From Stenotrophomonas bentonitica (GTDB lineage: Bacteria; Pseudomonadota; Gammaproteobacteria; Xanthomonadales; Xanthomonadaceae), in assembly GCF_013185915.1 (NCBI RefSeq), contig NZ_JAAZUH010000001.1, forward strand, positions 62,001-126,000: a stretch of DNA of 64,000 nucleotides, read 5' to 3'. The notes under the pieces were generated by a model. That model was not told the DNA's origin. It was given only the letters and a program-made list of their open reading frames with translations, and did not search any database. Positions 8,416 to 15,590 of this stretch are shown here, in pieces (within the stretch, counting starts at the first letter, position 1; each line of letters starts with the position of its first letter). Both the position numbers and the translations under genes were made by a program.

Positions 8416-9657
8416 TCAATACAAAACGCGGGTGCGCAACGTGCCCGGAATCGCCGCCAGCTCGTCGCGCACCGCCGCGGCCTGTTCCTCGCTGGCGGTG
8501 ATGTCGATCACCACGTAACCGACCTTCGGATCGGTACGCAGGAACTGGCCGTCGATGTTGACGTTGTGGCGCGAGAAGATCTCGTTGACCTTGGACAGCA
8601 CGCCCGGCACGTTCTGGTGGATGTGCAGCAGGCGCAGGCTGTCGGCATGCTCGGGCAGGGTCACTTCCGGGAAGTTGACCGCCGACAGGGTGCTGCCGTT
8701 GTCGCTGTAGCGCACCAGCTTGGCCGCCACTTCCACGCCGATGTTGTCCTGCGCTTCCAGCGTGCTGCCGCCCACGTGCGGGGTCAGGATGACGTTGTCA
8801 TGCGCGGTCAGCGGCGACACGAACGCATCGCCATTGCCCTTGGGCTCGACCGGGAACACGTCCAGCGCCGCGCCGCCGATGTGGCCCGAATGCAGCGCCG
8901 CGTCCAGCGCGTCGATGTCCACCACGGTGCCGCGCGCGGCGTTGATCAGGTGCGCGCCGGGGCGCATCTTCGCCAGCTGCGCCGCGCCGATCATCCATTG
9001 CGTGGCCGCCGTTTCCGGCACGTGCACGGTGACGATGTCGGCGCGGGCCAGCAGGTCGTCCAGGTCGATCGCGGCACGTGCATTGCCCAGCGACAGCTTG
9101 GTTTCGATGTCGTGGAAGATCACCTGCATGCCCATCGCTTCGGCCATCACGCCGACCTGGGTGCCGATATGGCCGTAGCCGATGATGCCCAGGGTCTTGC
9201 CGCGCACCTCATGGCTGCCGGCCGCCGACTTGGACCAGCCGCCGCGGTGGCACTCGGCGTTCTTCTGCGGAATGCCGCGGGTCAGCATGATCGCTTCGGC
9301 GATGACCAGCTCGGCCACGCTGCGGGTGTTGGAGTAGGGCGCGTTGAACACCGGAATGCCGGCCAGCTCGGCCGCTTCCAGGTCGACCTGGTTGGTGCCG
9401 ATGCAGAAGCAGCCCACCGCCATCAGTCGTTTGGCGTGGGCCAGCACCTCGGCGCTGAGCTGGGTGCGCGAGCGGATGCCGACGATGTGCGCTTCGGCGA
9501 TGCGCGCCTTCAGCTCGTCTTCGGGCAGCGCCTTGTTGTGCAGCTCGATCTGCGAATAGCCGGCGGCGCTGAACACGTCGATCGCGGTCTGGCTGACCCC
9601 CTCCAGCAACAGCACGCGGATATCCTGCTTGGGGAACGAGGTCTTCTTCGGCGACAT
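8416..9657 (-). CDS. serA: D-3-phosphoglycerate dehydrogenase
   Basis: First step of phosphorylated serine synthesis, NAD-dependent. The start MSPKKTSFPKQDIR gives 413 residues, close to the E. coli enzyme. It shows the nucleotide-binding LGIIGYGHIGTQVG, the catalytic region INAARGTVVD, a histidine motif ILTPHVGGST, and a C-terminal ACT domain (LHIHQNVPGVLSKVNEIF) expected to bind serine for feedback inhibition. Divergent from the FAD dehydrogenase at 9827 with 169 bases between the starts. Confidence 0.95.
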   Translation of the reverse strand: MSPKKTSFPKQDIRVLLLEGVSQTAIDVFSAAGYSQIELHNKALPEDELKARIAEAHIVGIRSRTQLSAEVLAHAKRLMAVGCFCIGTNQVDLEAAELAGIPVFNAPYSNTRSVAELVIAEAIMLTRGIPQKNAECHRGGWSKSAAGSHEVRGKTLGIIGYGHIGTQVGVMAEAMGMQVIFHDIETKLSLGNARAAIDLDDLLARADIVTVHVPETAATQWMIGAAQLAKMRPGAHLINAARGTVVDIDALDAALHSGHIGGAALDVFPVEPKGNGDAFVSPLTAHDNVILTPHVGGSTLEAQDNIGVEVAAKLVRYSDNGSTLSAVNFPEVTLPEHADSLRLLHIHQNVPGVLSKVNEIFSRHNVNIDGQFLRTDPKVGYVVIDITASEEQAAAVRDELAAIPGTLRTRVLY

Positions 9658-9826
9658 GGGCGAGCGGCAGCATGTTGGACGGGAGCTTCCCACTATGCCA
9701 GATCGGGAAGGGCATGGTGCGGTGCGCCAAATACGGCCCGGGACGGTTTCAATTGCGACCAATCCACATCGCATGACCGACGGACGTGCGCTACCCTTTG
9801 CGGTTCCTCGTGCCGCCTTCGTTGCC

Positions 9827-11215
9827 ATGACCGACCCGCGCCTTGATTCGCTGTTGCAGGACTGCCCCGGGCTGCGGCTCAAGACCGATCCGGCCGATCT
9901 CGAACACTACGGGCGCGACTGGACCCGTCGCTGGACGCCGGCGCCGCTGGCGATCGCGTTGCCGGGCAGTGTCGAGGAGGTCCAAGCCATCCTGCGCTGG
10001 GCCAGCGCCCAGCGCGTGGCGGTGGTGCCCTCGGGCGGGCGCACCGGCCTGAGTGGCGGTGCGGTGGCGGCCCAGGGCGAGCTGGTGCTCAGCCTGGAGC
10101 GCATGAACAAGCCGCTGGCCTTCAATGCGGTCGACCGCACCCTGACCGTGCAGGCCGGCATGGCGCTGGAAGCGGTGCACAACGCCGCGCGCGAGCACGG
10201 CCTGATCTATCCGGTGGACTTCGCCGCGCGCGGCTCCTGCTCGATTGGCGGCAACATCGCCACCAATGCCGGCGGCATCCGGGTGATCCGTTACGGCAAT
10301 ACGCGCGAGTGGATCGCCGGGCTCAAGGTAGTGACCGCCAGCGGCGAGCTGCTCGAGCTGAACAAGGGGCTGATCAAGAACTCCAGCGGCTACGACTTCC
10401 GCCAGCTGCTGATCGCCTCGGAAGGCACGCTCGGGGTGATCGTCGAGGCCACCCTGAAGCTCACCGACCCGCCGCCGGCCAGCAACGTGATGCTGCTGGC
10501 GCTGCCGTCGTTCGAGGTGCTGATGCAGGTGTTTGCCGCGTTCCGTGAGCGCATGCAGCTGCAGGCCTTCGAATTCTTCACCGACCGTGCGTTGGAACAC
10601 GTGCTGGCGCATGGCGCGCAGGCGCCGTTCGAAGAGGTACATCCGTTCTACGTGGTCACCGAGTTCGCCGCCGGCGACGAGGCTCAGGAAGCGGCCGCGA
10701 TGGCGGCGTTCGAAGCCTGCCTGGAGCAGGGCTGGGTCAGCGACGGCGTGGTCAGCCAGAGCGATGCGCAGGCTGCGCAGCTGTGGCGCCTGCGCGAGGG
10801 CATCACCGAAGCGGTCGCGCGCTACAAGCCGTACAAGAACGACGTGTCGGTGCGGATCTCGGCAATGCCGGCGTTCATGGCGCAGACCCAGGCCTTGATC
10901 GGCGAGGCCTACCCGCACTTCGACGTGGTCTGGTTCGGGCATATCGGCGATGGCAACCTGCACATCAACGTGCTCAAGCCCGACGGCACCGATGACACTG
11001 AATTCCTGCAGCAGTGCGAGCACGTGACCAAGCTGCTGGCCAAGGTGCTGAAGGACTTCGATGGCAGCATTTCCGCCGAACATGGCATCGGGCTGGTCAA
11101 GAAGGGCTACCTGGACAGCACCCGTGGGCCCGCTGAAATCGCGCTGATGAAGGCGGTCAAACATGCGTTTGATCCCCAAGGGCTGCTGAATCCCGGCAAG
11201 GTGTTCGACCTGTAA
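9827..11215 (+). CDS. FAD-linked D-2-hydroxyacid dehydrogenase, probable D-2-hydroxyglutarate dehydrogenase
   Basis: 462-residue flavoprotein of the GlcD/D-lactate dehydrogenase family. An N-terminal FAD-binding PCMH domain is seen (VVPSGGRTGLSGGAV, then GGNIATNAGGIRVIRYGNTREW). The C-terminal oxidase domain carries WFGHIGDGNLHINV and ISAEHGIGLVKKGYL. The start was set at MTDPRLDSLL. Its divergent pairing with serA matches the known pairing in which D-2-hydroxyglutarate dehydrogenase reoxidises the D-2-hydroxyglutarate made by SerA; this pairing is the main reason for the specific call. D-lactate or glycolate oxidation remains possible. Confidence 0.8.
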   Translation: MTDPRLDSLLQDCPGLRLKTDPADLEHYGRDWTRRWTPAPLAIALPGSVEEVQAILRWASAQRVAVVPSGGRTGLSGGAVAAQGELVLSLERMNKPLAFNAVDRTLTVQAGMALEAVHNAAREHGLIYPVDFAARGSCSIGGNIATNAGGIRVIRYGNTREWIAGLKVVTASGELLELNKGLIKNSSGYDFRQLLIASEGTLGVIVEATLKLTDPPPASNVMLLALPSFEVLMQVFAAFRERMQLQAFEFFTDRALEHVLAHGAQAPFEEVHPFYVVTEFAAGDEAQEAAAMAAFEACLEQGWVSDGVVSQSDAQAAQLWRLREGITEAVARYKPYKNDVSVRISAMPAFMAQTQALIGEAYPHFDVVWFGHIGDGNLHINVLKPDGTDDTEFLQQCEHVTKLLAKVLKDFDGSISAEHGIGLVKKGYLDSTRGPAEIALMKAVKHAFDPQGLLNPGKVFDL

Positions 11216-11277
11216 CAGGCGACAGGCTTTCACATAGCCGATACGCTTTGCCTATTCCTGTCCTGAACGAATCCAAG

Positions 11278-11574
11278 ATGACGCGATCGATCCTGCTGTT
11301 TGCCGTGCTCGCCCTGCCGCTTTCGGCCTTCGCTTCCAGCTTCGCCGGCTCGTCGGCCGGTTCGGCCTCGGGTGCTTCTTCGGCCGGCTCGTCCAGCTCG
11401 GACGATGACAAGGTGGTGGTGGACGCGCGCGAAGACGCAGCGGCCTTCGTCGCCAGCGACGGCGCGATCCGTGGCGCCCGCCTGGAAGCGGCACTGGTGC
11501 ACCTGCGCGAAACCGGCGCCGCCGCGCGCGATGCCAGCGACCTGCAGCTGGCGCGGACCCTGCTGGCCCGCTGA
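11278..11574 (+). CDS. Small exported Ser-rich protein, DUF2388-like
   Basis: 98 residues with a clear signal peptide (MTRSILLFAVLALPLSAFAS), a serine/glycine-rich linker, then a conserved-looking tail with DDDKVVVDAREDAAAFVAS, RGARLEAALVHLRE and ASDLQLARTLLA. The tail resembles DUF2388, a family of unknown function seen mostly in pseudomonads. The stop overlaps the start of the DUF4105 gene (TGATG), so the two are translationally coupled and likely work together in the periplasm. Confidence 0.72.
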   Translation: MTRSILLFAVLALPLSAFASSFAGSSAGSASGASSAGSSSSDDDKVVVDAREDAAAFVASDGAIRGARLEAALVHLRETGAAARDASDLQLARTLLAR

Positions 11575-13364
11575 TGCCACTGCGCCGCCGGGCCCTGCGC
11601 CGATGCGCGGCGGTCCTGGCGGCGCTGTTGTCCGCCCCGACCGCCCACGCCGCACTGCTGCTGCAGCTGCAGGCTGACGGTCTCACCGCCGTGCAGGCGG
11701 ACAGCGCCGCACAGGTGCTGCGCGACGCGCCGGCCCTCCTGCCGCCGTCGTGGCAGGCACGTTTCGTGGCGCCGGTCACCGTGGCCTGGTCGGATCGCCT
11801 GCCCGACAACGTGCACGGCCGCACCCGCCAGGGCGCGATCACCCTGCGTCGTGACCTGCTGGATGCGGTGCGCCCGGGCGAACCGCTGCCCCGCGCGGTG
11901 CAGGCCGCACTGATCCACGAACTGACCCACGTGCTGGATCGCGCTGACGGCGGCGGCTGGTCGTCCAGCGCCCGCTGGCGCGACCTGGCCGGCTGGCAGC
12001 AGCGCCCGTGGCGGCTGGGCCGCGGTGCCAACGCCTTCACCGAACGCAGCCCCGATCCCTACGAACGCCACAGCCCGGCCGAGTACCTGGCGGTGAATGC
12101 CGAGCACTATCTGCTCGACCCCGATTTCGCCTGCCGTCGCCCGGCCCTGGCTGCATGGTATGCCGCCGAGATCGGCACCGGCCCACAGACCGGATGCGCG
12201 GGCACGGTGCCGCTGGTACAGGCAGGCGATACCACCGGCGAGGCCTCGCTGCTGGAGCTGGATCCGCAGCGCGTGTACGCGGTGGACTACCTGCTGGCCG
12301 AAGGCAACGACCAGCTGATGAGCCGTTGGGGCCACAGCATGCTGCGCCTGGTGATCTGTGCGCCGGGGCGCCCGCGTGGCCCGGCCTGCCGGCTGGACCT
12401 GGCCGAGCACCGTGTGCTGTCGTTCCGCGCCTTTGTCGGCGACGTGCAGATCTCCAGCTGGAGCGGCCTGACCGGGGCCTACCCGTCGCGCCTGTTCGTA
12501 CTGCCGCTCAACCAGGTCATCAACGAATACACCCAGCTGGAGCTGCGCGGACTGCAGTCGGTACCGCTGGCGCTGGCGCAGGACGACATCGCCAGCCTGC
12601 TCGAACGCGTGGGACAGGTGCACTGGAGCTACGACGGGCGGTACCGCTTCATCAGCAACAACTGCGCGGTGGAAACCGGCAAGCTGCTGCAGGAAGGCGT
12701 GCCGCGCTGGGCCGATCCTGGCCTGAACCGGCTCAGCCCGGCCGGCCTGCTGCGCCGACTGACGCGCGAAGGGCGCGCCGATGCCACGGTGCTGGATGAT
12801 CGCCGCGAGGCGATGCGCCGGGGCTATTACTTCCCCTCGGCGCAGGTGCACTACCAGCAGCTGTTCGACGTGGCGCGTGCGGAACTGGAGCTGCCCACCC
12901 GCAACGTCAGCCGCTGGTTGCAGCTGCCGGCCGCGCAGCGCGCAGCATGGGCCGAGCGTGGCGGACTGCGCGCGACGTCAGCGTTGCTGCTGCTGGAGCA
13001 GGCCGCGCGCTACCGCGAAGAGCTGCGCGCGCGCGACGGGCTCAAGCGCGCGCTGGGCGCGACGGGCGAGGGCGGCGACAGCGCGCTCGCCGCGCTGCTG
13101 GCACTGCTGGACGATGCCGGGCAGCTGGTCAATCCAGCGGGGTTGGTGGGCGGCGAAGGGTATGGCCTGCCCATTGGTGAGGAACGTGCAGCAGCGGCCG
13201 TCGCGACCCAACAGATCAGCGCGCGTGGCGTGCCCGCCTGGGCGCAGCTGCAGGAACAGATGCGGGCGAGGTTGCCGGCGGCGCAACAGCGCGAACTGCT
13301 GACGATTGACGACACGCTGGCAACGCTGGGCGTCCGGATGCGCCGATTGGCGCGCGAGGGCTGA
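11574..13364 (+). CDS. DUF4105 (Lnb N-terminal-like) exported protein
   Basis: 596 residues. An arginine-rich signal peptide (MPLRRRALRRCAAVLAALL ... AHA) is followed by a segment with HELTHVLDR, a gluzincin-like zinc motif. The DUF4105 domain follows (about residues 240-380), with LLAEGNDQLMSRWGHSMLR, GLTGAYPSRLFVLPL and the cysteine motif RFISNNCAVET. The C-terminal 200 residues are helical and not recognised. DUF4105 resembles the N-terminal region of lacto-N-biosidase and is thought to be periplasmic; the chemistry is unknown. Coupled to the small exported gene in front. Confidence 0.8.
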   Translation: MPLRRRALRRCAAVLAALLSAPTAHAALLLQLQADGLTAVQADSAAQVLRDAPALLPPSWQARFVAPVTVAWSDRLPDNVHGRTRQGAITLRRDLLDAVRPGEPLPRAVQAALIHELTHVLDRADGGGWSSSARWRDLAGWQQRPWRLGRGANAFTERSPDPYERHSPAEYLAVNAEHYLLDPDFACRRPALAAWYAAEIGTGPQTGCAGTVPLVQAGDTTGEASLLELDPQRVYAVDYLLAEGNDQLMSRWGHSMLRLVICAPGRPRGPACRLDLAEHRVLSFRAFVGDVQISSWSGLTGAYPSRLFVLPLNQVINEYTQLELRGLQSVPLALAQDDIASLLERVGQVHWSYDGRYRFISNNCAVETGKLLQEGVPRWADPGLNRLSPAGLLRRLTREGRADATVLDDRREAMRRGYYFPSAQVHYQQLFDVARAELELPTRNVSRWLQLPAAQRAAWAERGGLRATSALLLLEQAARYREELRARDGLKRALGATGEGGDSALAALLALLDDAGQLVNPAGLVGGEGYGLPIGEERAAAAVATQQISARGVPAWAQLQEQMRARLPAAQQRELLTIDDTLATLGVRMRRLAREG

Positions 13365-13388
13365 CGCCCACCACTGAAACCAACCCCG

Positions 13389-13476
13389 GTAGAGCCAGGC
13401 CCTGCCTGGCTGAATGTCGGAACGAGGCGTTGTTCGTGCCCTTCAGGCGATACAGCCAGGCAGGGCCTGGCTCTAC
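13389..13476. repeat. SMAG/REP-like inverted pair
   Basis: Two GTAG-headed palindromes (agccaggcc/ggcctggct cores) face each other across 42 bases just after the DUF4105 stop. A transcript through both would fold into one long hairpin with the two short ones, as expected of SMAG dimers. Confidence 0.85.
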
Positions 13477-13561
13477 CATCCGTCGCGTCCCGTTCCGTCA
13501 GGTTCACGATGGTTGCGTTACGGTTCCCTGCTGATCCAGAACATCGGCAAAGGAGTCGAAC

Positions 13562-14065
13562 ATGCGCATTTCTCCCCTTATCTTGAGCGCGGCCGTGGCC
13601 CTCGGGGCGGCGGCCTGCCAGCCTGCGCAGCAGGCGGATCCAGCAGCGGCGGACCCGGCGGTCGGGACGCCTGCGCCGGTGGAGGCCCCTGCGGCGGATG
13701 CGGGTGGGTCGTTGGCGCCTGCGCCGCCCGCTGCCAGCACCGAAGCGCCGCCGGCCTTCCGTGCTACCGGCAACGAGCCTGGCTGGCTGGCGCAGGTCAG
13801 CGACGGGCCCAATCCGGTGCTGCGCGTGGAAACCGGCTACGGTGAGCAGAAGTACGAGATCGCCTCGCCCACGCAGGGCAAGGACGGCTGGTCGGGCAAG
13901 GCCGCCGACGGTACCGAGATCAAGCTGAGTTACCAGCGCACGGTGTGCCAGGACAACATGAGCGGGCAGGAATTCGGCGCCACGGTGATGCTCACCGTGG
14001 GCGCCCGCCAGTACCATGGGTGTGGCGATTTCGCCGGTGCGCCGGCGCAGGCCACGCGTCCCTGA
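13562..14065 (+). CDS. Putative lipoprotein, COG3650-like
   Basis: 167 residues with a lipobox-like end to the signal peptide (ALGAAAC, Cys20), an Ala/Pro-rich linker of about 45 residues, then a compact domain. The domain holds ATGNEPGWLAQV, YEIASPTQG, TVCQDNMSGQEF and a final YHGCGDF. The GNEPxW...MSG...GCG pattern recurs in COG3650-type heat-shock/lipoprotein domains of unknown function. A likely disulphide links the two late cysteines. Alone in its transcription unit. Confidence 0.75.
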   Translation: MRISPLILSAAVALGAAACQPAQQADPAAADPAVGTPAPVEAPAADAGGSLAPAPPAASTEAPPAFRATGNEPGWLAQVSDGPNPVLRVETGYGEQKYEIASPTQGKDGWSGKAADGTEIKLSYQRTVCQDNMSGQEFGATVMLTVGARQYHGCGDFAGAPAQATRP

Positions 14066-14067
14066 GC

Positions 14068-14136
14068 GTAGCGACACGCCATGCGTGTCCCACGCAATGC
14101 CGAACGAAAAAAAAGCCGGGCAGGGCCCGGCTCTAC
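14068..14136. repeat. SMAG/REP-like inverted pair of unlike palindromes
   Basis: A gacacgcc/ggcgtgtc-type palindrome headed by GTAG (14068-14089) faces a second one with an agccgggc core ending in CTAC (14114-14136). They lie between the convergent lipoprotein and efpL genes. An A8 run before the second hairpin means the leftward efpL transcript meets hairpin then T8, a good intrinsic terminator. Confidence 0.8.
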
Positions 14137-14141
14137 CTCGG

Positions 14142-14708
14142 TCAGTCCGCGCGACCTGCGAACTCGCCCGTTGCGGTATTCACCAGCACGCGCTCACCGT
14201 TGGTGATGTACTCAGGCACCATGATTTCGATGCCGGTGCTCAGCTTGGCCGGCTTCGGACGCTTGGTCGCGGTGCCGCCCTTCATTTCCGGCGGGGTCTC
14301 GACCACTTCCAGCACCACGCTGGCCGGCAGCTGCACGGCCACCGGCTGTTCGTCGATGACCTGCACGTAGATGCCGGTCAGGCCCTCGGTGATGTAGCCG
14401 GCGTCGTCGCCGATCACGTCCGCATCCAGGGTGTACGGGGTGTAGTCCTCATCGTCCAGGAACACGAAGGCATCGCCGTCCATGTACGAGTAGGAGGACT
14501 GGCGGCGCAGCAGTTCGACTTCCGGCAGGTTGTCGTCGGCGTCGAAGCTGGCGTCCAGCTTGTTGCCACCCGGCACGCTGTACATGATGAAACGGAAGCG
14601 CACGTTGCCGCCGCGACCCTGCGGCGAGCTGCGCTCGATGTCGCGGATCTGGTAGACGCCGTTGTTGTACTCGACGACGTTGCCTTTCTTGATGTCGTTG
14701 GCTTTCAT
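14142..14708 (-). CDS. efpL: EF-P-like translation factor EfpL (YeiP)
   Basis: 188-residue three-domain EF-P paralogue: a KOW-like N domain ([24 protein letters not shown]) and two OB domains. The tip loop that in EF-P carries the modified lysine or arginine is SSPQGRGGN here, with an arginine near the tip as in EfpL/YeiP. The C-terminal [25 protein letters not shown] is typical. It is expected to help ribosomes through proline-rich or other stalling motifs without the EpmA modification. Single gene ended by the 14114-14136 hairpin. Confidence 0.92.
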   Translation of the reverse strand: MKANDIKKGNVVEYNNGVYQIRDIERSSPQGRGGNVRFRFIMYSVPGGNKLDASFDADDNLPEVELLRRQSSYSYMDGDAFVFLDDEDYTPYTLDADVIGDDAGYITEGLTGIYVQVIDEQPVAVQLPASVVLEVVETPPEMKGGTATKRPKPAKLSTGIEIMVPEYITNGERVLVNTATGEFAGRAD

Positions 14709-14740
14709 TGGATGAAGATCAGTAGGTGGAAGTAGGGGTG

Positions 14741-15511
14741 TTACTTGGGAGCCAACCGCACCGCGCCATCAAGGCGGATGGTTTCGCCGTTGAGGTAGGT
14801 GTTGGTGAGGATGTGCCCGACCAGGCCGGCGAAGTCTTCCGGCTTGCCCAGGCGCGGCGGGAACGGGATCGAGGCGGCCAGCGACTCCTGCACGGCCGGC
14901 GGCATGCCGTCGACCATCGGGGTCCAGAAGATGCCCGGCGCGATGGTCATCACGCGGATGCCGAAGCGCGACAGTTCGCGCGCCATCGGCAGGGTCATGC
15001 CGACCACGCCGCCCTTGGACGCGGCATACGCGGCCTGGCCGATCTGGCCTTCATACGCGGCCACGCTTGCGGTGTTGATGATGACCCCGCGCTCGCCGTC
15101 GTCGCCGGCGGCGTTGTGCTGCATGCGGTTGGCAGCAGCCTTGGCGACGTTGAAGCTGCCGACCAGGTTGACCATCACCGTGTTCTGGAAGGTGGCCAGC
15201 GGCATCGGCGCCTCCTTGCCCAGCACGCGGCCGGCGCCGAGGATGCCGGCGCAGCTCACCACCGCGTTCAGGCCGCCGAGGAAGTCATGCGCGGCGTCGA
15301 TCTGCGCGGCCACGGCGGCCTCGTCGCTGACGTTGGTGCTGAAATAGCGGGCATGCTCGGCGCCGAGCTCGGCGACCGCGGCCGCGCCTTTTTCATCGTT
15401 GAGGTCGAACAGGGCCACGCGGGCGCCCTGGGACACCAGGTGCCGGGCCACCGACAGGCCCAGGCCGGAAACACCGCCGGTGACGACGGCGCGGACGGAA
15501 GACAGCTGCAT
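14741..15511 (-). CDS. SDR-family 3-hydroxyacyl-CoA dehydrogenase (HSD10-like)
   Basis: 256-residue short-chain dehydrogenase starting [13 protein letters not shown]. It has the TGGVSGLG cofactor motif, a D-L acidic pair (ALFDLND) indicating NAD preference, and the catalytic YAASK. The tail [12 protein letters not shown] and [20 protein letters not shown] is typical of type II 3-hydroxyacyl-CoA / 2-methyl-3-hydroxybutyryl-CoA dehydrogenases. The nearby HMG-CoA lyase and enoyl-CoA hydratase support a role in branched-chain acyl-CoA breakdown. Confidence 0.85.
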   Translation of the reverse strand: MQLSSVRAVVTGGVSGLGLSVARHLVSQGARVALFDLNDEKGAAAVAELGAEHARYFSTNVSDEAAVAAQIDAAHDFLGGLNAVVSCAGILGAGRVLGKEAPMPLATFQNTVMVNLVGSFNVAKAAANRMQHNAAGDDGERGVIINTASVAAYEGQIGQAAYAASKGGVVGMTLPMARELSRFGIRVMTIAPGIFWTPMVDGMPPAVQESLAASIPFPPRLGKPEDFAGLVGHILTNTYLNGETIRLDGAVRLAPK

Positions 15512-15590
15512 TGCACGTACCCGCAGGTTCAAGAATCGCCAATTCTAGCGGATGCGGCCGGATTCGCCTTTGTGCAGCGCGTGCGGGCGC

